From Euwallacea fornicatus (lineage: Eukaryota; Arthropoda; Insecta; Coleoptera; Curculionidae), in assembly GCF_040115645.1 (NCBI RefSeq), contig NW_027096009.1, positions 248,001 through 312,000 on the forward strand: DNA of 64,000 bases. Direction: 5' to 3'. Both the position numbers and the translations under genes were made by a program. Positions 23,557-37,622 of this stretch are shown piece by piece. The notes under the pieces are model-generated. The model was not told the DNA's origin, ran no database searches, and worked only from the letters and a program-made list of their open reading frames with translations. The stretch's first letter is position 1, and every line of letters begins with the position of its first letter.

Positions 23557-26500
23557 TCAAAGTCTCAAATGAACCATCTCGACGAGATCTTTAACATGAC
23601 GTAACACATCATGATTGTATCATCTTGAGTTCCCACGGAAAATAGTACTGTATGAGCTCAAACATACAATTTTTGTGACTTTTCACATGTTGAAGCTCGA
23701 TAACTTCGGTCAATGAGGACCAAATTTCTTAAACAAAGACTCAAATGAACCATCTCGACGAGATCTTTAACATGACGTAACACATCATGATTGTATCATC
23801 TTGAGTTTCCACGAAAAATAGTACTTAATGTGCTCAAACATACAATTTTTTGACTTTTATCATGTTGAAGCTCGATAACTTCGGTCAATGAGGACCAAAT
23901 TTCTTAATCAAAGACTCAAATGAACCATCTCGACGAGATCTTTAACATGACGTAACACATCATGATTGTATCATCTTGAGTTTCCACGAAAAATAGTACT
24001 TTATGAGCTCAAACATACAATTTTTGTGACTTTTCACATGTTGAAGCTCTATAACTTCGTTCAATGAGGACCAAATTTCTTAAACAAAGACTCAAATGAA
24101 CCATCTCGACGAGACCTTTAAAATGACGTTACACATCATGATTGTATCATCTTGAGTTTCCACGAAAAATAGTACTTAAAGAGCTCAAACATACAAGTTT
24201 TGTGACTTTTCACATTTTGAAGCTCGATAACTTTGGTCAATGAGGACCAAATTTCTTAAATAAAGACTCAAATGAACCATCTCGACGAGACCTTTAACAT
24301 GACGTTACACATCATGATTGTATCATCTTGAGTTTCCACGAAAAATAGAACATTATGAGCTCAAACATACAATTTTTGTGACTTTTCACATGTTGAAGCT
24401 CGATAACTTCGGTCAATGAGGATCAAATTTCTTAATCAAAGAGCCAAATGAACCATCTCGACGAGATCTTTAAGATGACGTTACACATCATGATTGTATC
24501 ATCTTGAGTTTCCACGAAAAATAGTACTTTATGAGCTCAAACATACAATTTTTGTGACTTTTCACATGTTGAAGCTCGATAACTTCGGTCAATGAGGATC
24601 AAATTTCTTAATCAAAGAGCCAAATGAACCATCTCGACGAGATCTTTAACATGACGTTACACATCATGATTGTATCATCTTGAGTTTCAAAGAAAAATAG
24701 TACTTAATGAGCTCAAACATACAAGTTTTGTGACTTTTCACATTTTGAAGCTCGATAACTTCGGTCAATGACGACCAAATTTCTTAATCAAAGACTCCAA
24801 TGAACCATCTCGACGAGATCTTTAACATGACGTAACACATCATGATTGTATCATCTTGAGTTTCCACGAAAAATAGTACTTTATGAGCTCAAACATACAA
24901 GTTTTGTGACTTTTCACATGTTGAAGCTCGATAACTTCGGTCAATGAGGACCAAATTTCTTAATCAAAGACTCAAATTAACCATCTTGACGAGATCTTTA
25001 ACATGACGTAACACATCATGATTGTATCATCTTGAGTTTCAAAGAAAAATAGTACTTAAAGAGCTCAAACATACAATTTTTGTGACTTTTCACATTTTGA
25101 AGCTCGATAACTTCGGTCAATGACGACCAAATTTCGTAATCAAAGACTCCAATGAACCATCTCGACGAGATCTTTAACATGACGTTACACATCATGATTG
25201 TATCATCTTGAGTTTCAAAGAAACATAGTACTTAATGAGCTCAAACATACAAGTTTTGTGACTTTTCACACTTTGAAGCTCTATAACTTCGTTCAATGAG
25301 GACCAAATTTCTTAATCAAAGACTCAAATGATCCATCTCGACGAGATCTTTAACATGAAGTAACACATCATGATTGTATCATCTTGAGTTTCCACGAAAA
25401 ATAGTACTTAATGAGCTCAAACATACAAGTTTTGTGACTTTTCACACTTTGAAGCTCCATAACTTCGTTCAATGAGGACCAAATTTCTTAATCAAAGACT
25501 CAAATGAACCATCTCGACGAGATCTTTAACATGACGTAACACATCATGATTGTATCATCTTGAGTTTCCACGAAAAATAGTACTTAATGAGCTCAAACAT
25601 ACAATTTTTGTGACTTTTCACATGTTGAAGCTCGATAACTTCGGTCAATGAGGACCAAATTTCTTAAACAAAGACTCAAATGAACCTTATCGACGAGATC
25701 TTTAACATAATGATACACATCATGTTTGTATCATCTTGAGTCTCAAAGAAAAATAGTACCTTAATGAGCTCAAACATACAATTTTGTGACTTTTCACATT
25801 TTGAAGCTCGATAACTTCGGTCAATGACGACCAAATTTCGTAATCAAAGACTCCAATGAACCTTCTCGACGAGATCTTTAACATGACGTAACACATCATG
25901 ATTGTATCATCTTGAGTTTCAAAGAAAAATAGTACTTAATGAGCTCAAACATACAAGTTTTGTGACTTTTCACATGTTGAAGCTCGATAACTTCGGTCAA
26001 TGAGGACCAGATTTCTTAATCAAAGAGCCAAATGAACAATCTCGACGAGATCTTTAAGATGACGTTACACATCATGATTGTATCATCTTGAGTTTCCACG
26101 AAAAATAGTACTTTATGAGCTCAAACATACAAGTTTTGTGACTTTTCACATGTTGAATCTCGATAACATCGGTCAATGAGGACCAAATTTCTTAATCAAA
26201 GACTCAAATTAACCATCTCGACGAGATCTTTAACATGACGTAACACATCATGATTGTATCATCTTGAGTTTAAAAGAAAAATAGTACTTAAAGAGCTCAA
26301 ACATACAATTTTTGTGACTTTTCACATGTTGAAGCTCGATAACTTCGGTCAATGAGGACCAAATTTCTTAAACAAAGACTCAAATGAACCATCTCGACGA
26401 GATCTTTAACATGACGTTACACATCATGATGGTATCATCTTGAGTTTCCATGAAAAATAGTACTTTATGAGCTCAAACATACAATTTTTGTGACTTTTCA

Positions 26501-28901
26501 CATGTTGAAGCTCGATAACATCGGTCAATGAGGACCAAATTTCTTAATCAAAGACTCAAATGAACCATCTCGACGAGATCTTTAACATGACGTAACACAT
26601 CATGATTGTATCATCTTGAGTTTCAAAGAAAAATAGTACTTAAAGAGCTCAAACATACAATTTTTGGGACATTTCACACGTTGAAGCTCGATAACTTCGG
26701 TCAATGAGGACCAAATTTCTTAAACAAAGTCTCAAATGAACCATCTCGACGAGATCTTTAACATGACGTAACACATCATGATTGTATCATCTTGAGTTTC
26801 AAAGAAAAATAGTACTTAATGAGCTCAAACATACAAGTTTTGTGACTTTTCACATGTTGAAGCTCGATAACTTCGGTCAATGAGGACCAAATTTCTTAAT
26901 CAAAGACTCAAATGAACCATCTCGACGAGATCTTTAACATGACGTAACACATCATGATTGTATCATCTTGAGTTTCAAAGAAAAATAGTACTTAATGAGC
27001 TCAAACATACAAGTTTTGTGACTTTTCACATGTTGAAGCTCGATAACTTCGGTCAATGAGGACCAAATTTCTTAATCAAAGACTCAAATGAACCATCTCG
27101 ACGAGATCTTTAACATGACGTAACACATCATGATTGTATCATCTTGAGTTTCAAAGAAAAATAGTACTTTATGAGCTCAAACATACAAGTTTTGTGACTT
27201 TTCACATGTTGAAGCTCGATAACTTCGGTCAATGAGGACCAAATTTCTTAAACAAAGACTCAAATGAACCATCTCGACGAGATCTTTAACATGACGTAAC
27301 ACATCATGATTGTATCATCTTGAGTTTCAAAGAAAAATAGTACTTAATGAGCTCAAACATACAAGTTTTGTGACTTTTCACATGTTGAAGCTCGATAACT
27401 TCGGTCAATGAGGACCAAATTTCTTAATCAAAGACTTAAATGAACCATCTCGACGAGATCTTTAACATGACGTAACACATCATGATTGTATCATCTTGAG
27501 TTTCAAAGAAAAATAGTACTTAAAGAGCTCAAACATACAATTTTTGGGACATTTCACATGTTGAAGCTCGATAACTTCGGTCAATGAGGACCAAATTTCT
27601 TAATCAAAGACTCAAATGAACCATCTCGACGAGATCTTTAACATGACGTAACACATCATGATTGTATCATCTTGAGTTTCAAAGAAAAATAGTACTTAAA
27701 GAGCTCAAACATACAATTTTTGGGACATTTCACATGTTGAAGCTCGATAACTTCGGTCAATGAGGACCAAATTTCTTAATCAAAGACTCAAATGAACCAT
27801 CTCGACGAGATCTTTAACATGACGTAACACATCATGATTGTATCATCTTGAGTTTCAAAGAAAAATAGTACTTTATGAGCTCAAACATACAAGTTTTGTG
27901 ACTTTTCACATGTTGAAGCTCGATAACTTCGGTCAATGAGGACCAAATTTCTTAAACAAAGACTCAAATGAACCATCTCGACGAGATCTTTAACATGACG
28001 TAACACATCATGATTGTATCATCTTGAGTTTCAAAGAAAAATAGTACTTAATGAGCTCAAACATACAAGTTTTGTGACTTTTCACATGTTGAAGCTCGAT
28101 AACTTCGGTCAATGAGGACCAAATTTCTTAATCAAAGACTCAAATGAACCATCTCGACGAGATCTTTAACATGACGTTACACATCATGATTGTATCATCT
28201 TGAGTTTCCACGAAAAATAGAACATTATGAACTCAAACATACAATTTTTGTGACTTTTCACATGTTGAAGCTCGATAACTTCGGTCAATGAGGATCAAAT
28301 TTCTTAATCAAAGACTCCAATGAACAATCTCGACGAGATCTTTAACATGACGTTACACATCATGATTGTATCATCTTGAGTTTCCACGAAAAATACTACT
28401 TTATGAGCTCAAACATACAATTTTTGTGACTTTTCACATGTTGAAGCTCGATAACTTCGGTCAATGAGGACCAAATTTCTTAATCAAAGAGCCAAATGAA
28501 CCATCTCGACGAGATCTTTAACATGACGTTACACATCATGATTGTATCATCTTGAGTTTCCACGAAAAATAGTACTTTATGAGCTCAAACATACAAGTTT
28601 TGTGACTTTTCACATGTTGAAGCTCGATAACTTCGGTCAATGAGGACCAAATTTCTTAATCAAAGACTCAAATTAACCATCTCGACGAGATCTTTAACAT
28701 GACGTAACACATCATGATTGTATCATATTGAGTTTCAAAGAAAAATAGTACTTAAAGAGCTCAAACATACAATTTTTGTGACTTTTCACATGTTGAAGCT
28801 CGATAACTTCGGTCAATGAGGACCAAATTTCTTAAACAAAGACTCAAATGAACCATCTCGACGAGATCTTTAACATGACGTAACACATCATGATTGTATC
28901 A
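23557..28901 (+). repeat. Block C, third copy of most of block A
   Basis: Colinear with 5433-10777 at a constant offset of 18124 bp, checked at ttttatcatg (23856), agtacc (25755) and tagaacatta (28218). It keeps the monomer that block B lost, so it is closer to A in structure. One substitution was noticed: T at 27437 (gacttaaatg) where A has C at 9313. Confidence 0.9.
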
Positions 28902-30243
28902 TCTTGAGTTTCAAAGAAAAATAGTACTTAAAGAGCTCAAACATACAATTTTTGTGACTTTTCACATGTTGAAGCTCGATAACTTCGGTCAATGAGGATC
29001 AAATTTCTTAATCAAAGAGCCAAATGAACCATCTCGACGAGATCTTTAAAATGACGTTACACATCATGATTGTATCATCTTGAGTTTCCACGAAAAATAG
29101 TACTTTATGAGCTCAAACATACAAGTTTTGTGACTTTTCACATTTTGAAGCTCGATAACTTCGGTCAATGAGGACCAACATTTTTAAACAAAGTCTCAAA
29201 TGAACCATCTCGACGAGATCTTTAACATGACGTTACACATCATGATTGTATCATCTTGTGTTTCCACGAAAAATAGTACTTTATGAGCTCAAACATACAA
29301 GTTTTGTGACTTTTCACATGTTGAAGCTCGATAACTTCGGTCAATGAGGACCAAATTTCTTAATCAAAGACTCAAATTAACCATCTCGACGAGATCTTTA
29401 ACATGACGTAACACATCATGATTGTATCATCTTGAGTTTAAAAGAAAAATAGTACTTAAAGAGCTCAAACATACAATTTTTGTAACTTTTCACATGTTGA
29501 AGCTCGATAACTTCGGTCAATGAGGACCAAATTTCTTAAACAAAGACTCAAATGAACCATCTCGACGAGATCTTTAACATGACGTAACACATCATGATTG
29601 TATCATCTTGAGTTTCAAAGAAAAATAGTACTTAAAGAGCTCAAACATACAATTTTTGTGACTTTTCACATGTTGAAGCTCGATAACTTCGGTCAATGAG
29701 GACCAAATTTCTTAAACAAAGACTCAAATGAACCATCTCGACGAGATCTTTAACATGACGTAACACATCATGATTGTATCATCTTGAGTTTCAAAGAAAA
29801 ATAGTACTTAAAGAGCTCAAACATACAATTTTTGTGACTTTTCACATGTTGAAGCTCGATAACATCGGTCAATGAGGACCAAATTTCTTAATCAAAGACT
29901 CAAATGAACCATCTCGACGAGATCTTTAACATGACGTAACACATCATGATTGTATCATCTTGAGTTTCAAAGAAAAATAGTACTTAAAGAGCTCAAACAT
30001 ACAATTTTTGGGACATTTCACATGTTGAAGCTCGATAACTTCGGTCAATGAGGACCAAATTTCTTAAACAAAGTCTCAAATGAACCATCTCGACGAGATC
30101 TTTAACATGACGTAACACATCATGATTGTATCATCTTGAGTTTCAAAGAAAAATAGTACTTAAAGAGCTCAAACATACAATTTTTGGGACATTTCACATG
30201 TTGAAGCTCGATAACTTCGGTCAATGAGGACCAAATTTCTTAA
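28902..30243 (+). repeat. Fourth partial copy of the 15-monomer repeat
   Basis: After block C the sequence follows the 15-mer order (offset 9327 bp from copy 2), through the gaggatc plus gagcc monomer, the ccaacattttt monomer and the gtaacttttc monomer. A private change gives tcttgtgttt near 29257. Divergence from copy 2 begins at 30244 (ttaaacaaag versus ttaatcaaag). The next tagaacattatgaactc marker comes at 31386, 18 monomers (3168 bp) after the one at 28218, so this copy has been lengthened. Confidence 0.8.
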
Positions 30244-31236
30244 ACAAAGACTCAAATGAACCATCTCGACGAGATCTTTAACATGACGTAACACATCATG
30301 ATTGTATCATCTTGAGTTTCAAAGAAAAATAGTACTTAAAGAGCTCAAACATACAATTTTTGTGACTTTTCACATGTTGAAGCTCGATAACTTCGGTCAA
30401 TGAGGATCAAATTTCTTAATCAAAGAGCCAAATGAACCATCTCGACGAGATCTTTAAAATGACGTTACACATCATGATTGTATCATCTTGAGTTTCCACG
30501 AAAAATAGTACTTTATGAGCTCAAACATACAAGTTTTGTGACTTTTCACATTTTGAAGCTCGATAACTTCGGTCAATGAGGACCAACATTTTTAAACAAA
30601 GTCTCAAATGAACCATCTCGACGAGATCTTTAACATGACGTTACACATCATGATTGTATCATCTTGAGTTTCCACGAAAAATAGTACTTTATGAGCTCAA
30701 ACATACAAGTTTTGTGACTTTTCACATGTTGAAGCTCGATAACTTCGGTCAATGAGGACCAAATTTCTTAATCAAAGACTCAAATTAACCATCTCGACGA
30801 GATCTTTAACATGACGTAACACATCATGATTGTATCATCTTGAGTTTCAAAGAAAAATAGTACTTTATGAGCTCAAACATACAAGTTTTGTGACTTTTCA
30901 CATGTTGAAGCTCGATAACTTCGGTCAATGAGGACCAAATTTCTTAAACAAAGACTCAAATGAACCATCTCGACGAGATCTTTAACATGACGTAACACAT
31001 CATGATTGTATCATCTTGAGTTTCAAAGAAAAATAGTACTTAATGAGCTCAAACATACAAGTTTTGTGACTTTTCACATGTTGAAGCTCGATAACTTCGG
31101 TCAATGAGGACCAAATTTCTTAATCAAAGACTCAAATGAACCATCTCGACGAGATCTTTAACATGACGTAACACATCATGATTGTATCATCTTGAGTTTC
31201 AAAGAAAAATAGTACTTAAAGAGCTCAAACATACAA
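30201..31236 (+). repeat. 10-monomer-offset duplication, copy 1
   Basis: Matches 31961-32996 at 1760 bp (10 x 176). The shared order runs from the gaggatc plus gagcc plus tttaaaatg units, through the ccaacattttt unit (30583 and 32343), to gtttcaaag units. The copies part at 31237, where this one has caagttttg and the other caatttttggg. Confidence 0.8.
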
Positions 31237-31960
31237 GTTTTGTGACTTTTCACATGTTGAAGCTCGATAACTTCGGTCAATGAGGACCAAATTTCTTAAT
31301 CAAAGACTCAAATGAACCATCTCGACGAGATCTTTAACATGACGTTACACATCATGATTGTATCATCTTGAGTTTCCACGAAAAATAGAACATTATGAAC
31401 TCAAACATACAATTTTTGTGACTTTTCACATGTTGAAGCTCGATAACTTCGGTCAATGAGGATCAAATTTCTTAATCAAAGACTCCAATGAACAATCTCG
31501 ACGAGATCTTTAACATGACGTTACACATCATGATTGTATCATCTTGAGTTTCAAAGAAAAATAGTACTTAATGAGCTCAAACATACAAGTTTTGTGACTT
31601 TTCACATTTTGAAGCTCGATAACTTCGGTCAATGACGACCAAATTTCTTAATCAAAGACTCAAATGAACCTTCTCGACGAGATCTTTAACATAATGATAC
31701 ACATCATGTTTGTATCATTTTGAGTCTCAAAGAAAAATAGTACTTAATGAGCTCAAACATACAAGTTTTGTGACTTTTCACACTTTGAAGCTCGATAACT
31801 TCGGTCAATGAGGACCAAATTTCTTAATCAAAGACTCAAATTAACCATCTCGACGAGATCTTTAACATGACGTAACACATCATGATTGTATCATATTGAG
31901 TTTCAAAGAAAAATAGTACTTAAAGAGCTCAAACATACAATTTTTGTGACTTTTCACATG
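31237..31960 (+). repeat. Linker monomers with the agaacattatgaactc marker
   Basis: About four satellite monomers between the two halves of the 10-mer duplication. It includes the marker at 31386, a tgacgacc unit, a ccttctc plus cataatgataca unit with tcattttgag (31718), and the tcatattgag unit (31891). No unique sequence was seen. Confidence 0.75.
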
Positions 31961-32996
31961 TTGAAGCTCGATAACTTCGGTCAATGAGGACCAAATTTCT
32001 TAAACAAAGACTCAAATGAACCATCTCGACGAGATCTTTAACATGACGTAACACATCATGATTGTATCATCTTGAGTTTCAAAGAAAAATAGTACTTAAA
32101 GAGCTCAAACATACAATTTTTGTGACTTTTCACATGTTGAAGCTCGATAACTTCGGTCAATGAGGATCAAATTTCTTAATCAAAGAGCCAAATGAACCAT
32201 CTCGACGAGATCTTTAAAATGACGTTACACATCATGATTGTATCATCTTGAGTTTCCACGAAAAATAGTACTTTATGAGCTCAAACATACAAGTTTTGTG
32301 ACTTTTCACATTTTGAAGCTCGATAACTTCGGTCAATGAGGACCAACATTTTTAAACAAAGTCTCAAATGAACCATCTCGACGAGATCTTTAACATGACG
32401 TTACACATCATGATTGTATCATCTTGAGTTTCCACGAAAAATAGTACTTTATGAGCTCAAACATACAAGTTTTGTGACTTTTCACATGTTGAAGCTCGAT
32501 AACTTCGGTCAATGAGGACCAAATTTCTTAATCAAAGACTCAAATTAACCATCTCGACGAGATCTTTAACATGACGTAACACATCATGATTGTATCATCT
32601 TGAGTTTCAAAGAAAAATAGTACTTTATGAGCTCAAACATACAAGTTTTGTGACTTTTCACATGTTGAAGCTCGATAACTTCGGTCAATGAGGACCAAAT
32701 TTCTTAAACAAAGACTCAAATGAACCATCTCGACGAGATCTTTAACATGACGTAACACATCATGATTGTATCATCTTGAGTTTCAAAGAAAAATAGTACT
32801 TAATGAGCTCAAACATACAAGTTTTGTGACTTTTCACATGTTGAAGCTCGATAACTTCGGTCAATGAGGACCAAATTTCTTAATCAAAGACTCAAATGAA
32901 CCATCTCGACGAGATCTTTAACATGACGTAACACATCATGATTGTATCATCTTGAGTTTCAAAGAAAAATAGTACTTAAAGAGCTCAAACATACAA
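31961..32996 (+). repeat. 10-monomer-offset duplication, copy 2
   Basis: Colinear with 30201-31236 at 1760 bp. The following unit carries a rare ttttacatg (33009) in place of tttcacatg. Confidence 0.8.
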
Positions 32997-35900
32997 TTTT
33001 TGGGACATTTTACATGTTGAAGCTCGATAACTTCGGTCAATGAGGACCAAATTTCTTAATCAAAGACTCAAATGAACCATCTCGACGAGATCTTTAACAT
33101 GACGTAACACATCATGATTGTATCATCTTGAGTTTCAAAGAAAAATAGTACTTAAAGAGCTCAAACATACAATTTTTGGGACATTTCACATGTTGAAGCT
33201 CGATAACTTCGGTCAATGAGGACCAAATTTCTTAAACAAAGTCTCAAATGAACCATCTCGACGAGATCTTTAACATGACGTAACACATCATGATTGTATC
33301 ATCTTGAGTTTCAAAGAAAAATAGTACTTAATGAGCTCAAACATACAAGTTTTGTGACTTTTCACATGTTGAAGCTCGATAACTTCGGTCAATGAGGACC
33401 AAATTTCTTAATCAAAGACTCAAATGAACCATCTCGACGAGATCTTTAACATGACGTTACACATCATGATTGTATCATCTTGAGTTTCCACGAAAAATAG
33501 AACATTATGAGCTCAAACATACAATTTTTGTGACTTTTCACATGTTGAAGCACGATAACTTCGGTCAATGAGGATCAAATTTCTTAATCAAAGACTCCAA
33601 TGAACCATCTCGACGAGATCTTTAACATGACGTAACACATCATGATTGTATCATATTGAGTTTCAAAGAAAAATAGTACTTAAAGAGCTCAAACATACAA
33701 TTTTTGTGACTTTTCACATGTTGAAGCTCGATAACTTCGGTCAATGAGGACCAAATTTCTTAAACAAAGACTCAAATGAACCATCTCGACGAGATCTTTA
33801 ACATGACGTAACACATCATGATTGTATCATCTTGAGTTTCAAAGAAAAATAGTACTTAAAGAGCTCAAACATACAATTTTTGTGACTTTTCACATGTTGA
33901 AGCTCGATAACTTCGGTCAATGAGGACCAAATTTCTTAAACAAAGACTCAAATGAACCTTCTCGACGAGATCTTTAACATAATGATACACATCATGTTTG
34001 TATCATCTTGAGTTTCAAAGAAAAATAGTACTTAATGAGCTCAAACATACAAGTTTTGTGACTTTTCACATTTTGAAGCTCGATAACTTCGGTCAATGAG
34101 GATCAAATTTCTTAATCAAAGAGCCAAATGAACCATCTCGACGAGATCTTTAAGATGACGTTACACATCATGATTGTATCATCTTGAGTTTCCACGAAAA
34201 ATAGTACTTTATGAGCTCAAACATACAATTTTTGTGACTTTTCACATGTTGAAGCTCGATAACTTCGGTCAATGAGGATCAAATTTCTTAATCAAAGAGC
34301 CAAATGAACCATCTCGACGAGATCTTTAAGATGACGTTACACATCATGATTGTATCATCTTGAGTTTCCACGAAAAATAGTACTTCCTGAGCTCAAACAT
34401 ACGATTTTTGTGACTTTTCACAGGTTGAAGCTCGATAACTTCGGTCAATGAGGACCAAATTTCTTAATCAAAGACTCAAATGAACCATCTCGACGAGATC
34501 TTTAACATAACGGAACACATCATGATTGTATCATTTTGAGTTTCAAAGAAAAATAGTACTTAATGAGCTCAAACATACAAGTTTTGTGACTTTTCACATG
34601 TTGAAGCTCGATAACTTCGGTCAATGAGGACCAAATTTCTTAATCAAAGACTCAAATGAACCATCTCGACGAGATCTTTAACATGACGTAACACATCATG
34701 ATTGTATCATCTTGAGTTTCAAAGAAAAATAGTACTTAAAGAGCTCAAACATACAATTTTTGGGACATTTCACATGTTGAAGCTCGATAACTTCGGTCAA
34801 TGAGGACCAAATTTCTTAAACAAAGTCTCAAATGAACCATCTCGACGAGATCTTTAACATGACGTAACACATCATGATTGTATCATCTTGAGTTTCAAAG
34901 AAAAATAGTACTTAATGAGCTCAAACATACAAGTTTTGTGACTTTTCACATGTTGAAGCTCGATAACTTCGGTCAATGAGGACCAAATTTCTTAATCAAA
35001 GACTCAAATGAACCATCTCGACGAGATCTTTAACATGACGTTACACATCATGATTGTATCATCTTGAGTTTCCACGAAAAATAGAACATTATGAGCTCAA
35101 ACATACAATTTTTGTGACTTTTCACATGTTGAAGCTCGATAACTTCGGTCAATGAGGATCAAATTTCTTAATCAAAGACTCCAATGAACCATCTCGACGA
35201 GATCTTTAACATGACGTTACACATCATGATTGTATCATCTTGAGTTTCCACGAAAAATACTACTTTATGAGCTCAAACATACAATTTTTGTGACTTTTCA
35301 CATGTTGAAGCTCGATAACTTCGGTCAATGAGGACCAAATTTCTTAATCAAAGAGCCAAATGAACCATCTCGACGAGATCTTTAACATGACGTTACACAT
35401 CATGATTGTATCATCTTGAGTTTCCACGAAAAATAGTACTTTATGAGCTCAAACATACAAGTTTTGTGACTTTTCACATGTTGAAGCTCGATAACTTCGG
35501 TCAATGAGGACCAAATTTCTTAATCAAAGACTCAAATTAACCATCTCGACGAGATCTTTAACATGACGTAACACATCATGATTGTATCATATTGAGTTTC
35601 AAAGAAAAATAGTACTTAAAGAGCTCAAACATACAATTTTTGTGACTTTTCACATGTTGAAGCTCGATAACTTCGGTCAATGAGGACCAAATTTCTTAAA
35701 CAAAGACTCAAATGAACCATCTCGACGAGATCTTTAACATGACGTAACACATCATGATTGTATCATCTTGAGTTTCCACGAAAAATAGTACTTCATGAGC
35801 TCAAACATACGATTTTTGTGACTTTTCACAGGTTGAAGCTCGATAACTTCGGTCAATGAGGACCAAATTTCTTAATCAAAGACTCAAATGAACCATCTCG

Positions 35901-36029
35901 ACGAGATCTTTAACATAACGGAACACATCATGATTGTATCATTTTGAGTTTCCACGAAAAATAGTACTTTATGAGTTCAAACATACAGTTTTTGTGATTT
36001 TTCACATGTTGAAGCTCTATAACTTCGTT
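32997..36029 (+). repeat. Mosaic satellite region
   Basis: Seventeen or so monomers in mixed order. Rare forms include gaagcacgat (33548), acttcctgag with acgattttt and cacaggttg (34384-34428), cataacggaac with tcattttgag (34506 and 35911), acttcatgag with cacaggttg (35790-35832), and gagttc with gtgattttt (35973-36002). Units resembling the 15-mer repeat (atactactt at 35257, tcatattgag at 35588) are interspersed. Nothing but satellite is present. Confidence 0.75.
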
Positions 36030-36909
36030 CAATGAGGACCAAATTTCTTAAACAAAGACTCAAATGAACCATCTCGACGAGACCTTTAAAATGACGTTAC
36101 ACATCATGATTGTATCATCTTGAGTTTCCACGAAAAATAGTACTTAAAGAGCTCAAACATACAAGTTTTGTGACTTTTCACATTTTGAAGCTCGATAACT
36201 TCGGTCAATGAGGACCAAATTTCTTAAATAAAGACTCAAATGAACCATCTCGACGAGACCTTTAACATGACGTTACACATCATGATTGTATCATCTTGAG
36301 TTTCCACGAAAAATAGAACTTTATGAGCTCAAACATACAATTTTTGTGACTTTTCACATGTTGAAGCTCGATAACTTCGGTCAATGAGGATCAAATTTCT
36401 TAATCAAAGTGCCAAATGAACCATTTCGACGAGATCTTTAAAATGACGTTACACATCATGATTGTATCATCTTGAGTTTCCACGAAAAATAGTACTTTAT
36501 GAGCTCAAACATACAAGTTTTGTGACTTTTCACATTTTGAAGCTCGATAACTTCGGTCAATGAGGACCAACATTTTTAAACAAAGTCTCAAATGAACCAT
36601 CTCGACGAGATCTTTAACATGACGTTACACATCATGATTGTATCATCTTGAGTTTCCACGAAAAATAGTACTTTATGAGCTCAAACATACAAGTTTTGTG
36701 ACTTTTCACATGTTGAAGCTCGATAACTTCGGTCAATGAGGACCAAATTTCTTAATCAAAGACTCAAATTAACCATCTCGACGAGATCTTTAACATGACG
36801 TAACACATCATGATTGTATCATCTTGAGTTTAAAAGAAAAATAGTACTTAAATAGTTCAAACATACAATTTTTGTGACTTTTCACATGTTGAAGCTCGAT
36901 AACTTCGGT
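36030..36909 (+). repeat. 5-monomer higher-order repeat, copy 1 (880 bp)
   Basis: Recurs immediately downstream at exactly 880 bp (5 x 176). The tie is the rare agtgccaaatg plus catttcgacg junction at 36409 and 37289. The unit contains two gacct monomers, a tttaaaatg monomer, the ccaacattttt monomer, and a monomer with aatagttc near 36851. Confidence 0.85.
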
Positions 36910-37622
36910 CAATGAGGACCAAATTTCTTAAACAAAGACTCAAATGAACCATCTCGACGAGACCTTTAAAATGACGTTACACATCATGATTGTATCATCT
37001 TGAGTTTCCACGAAAAATAGTACTTAAAGAGCTCAAACATACAAGTTTTGTGACTTTTCACATTTTGAAGCTCGATAACTTCGGTCAATGAGGACCAAAT
37101 TTCTTAAATAAAGACTCAAATGAACCATCTCGACGAGACCTTTAACATGACGTTACACATCATGATTGTATCATCTTGAGTTTCCACGAAAAATAGAACT
37201 TTATGAGCTCAAACATACAATTTTTGTGACTTTTCACATGTTGAAGCTCGATAACTTCGGTCAATGAGGATCAAATTTCTTAATCAAAGTGCCAAATGAA
37301 CCATTTCGACGAGATCTTTAAAATGACGTTACACATCATGGTTGTATCATCTTGAGTTTCCACGAAAAATAGTACTTTATGAGCTCAAACATACAAGTTT
37401 TGTGACTTTTCACATTTTGAAGCTCGATAACTTCGGTCAATGAGGACCAACATTTTTAAACAAAGTCTCAAATGAACCATCTCGACGAGATCTTTAACAT
37501 GACGTTACACATCATGATTGTATCATCTTGAGTTTCCACGAAAAATAGTACTTTATGAGCTCAAACATACAAGTTTTGTGACTTTTCACATGTTGAAGCT
37601 CGATAACTTCGGTCAATGAGGA
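36910..37622 (+). repeat. 5-monomer higher-order repeat, copy 2, partial
   Basis: Follows copy 1 for about four monomers and departs at 37623 (gatcaaa versus gaccaaa). One private change was seen: catcatggttg near 37341 versus catcatgattg. Confidence 0.85.
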
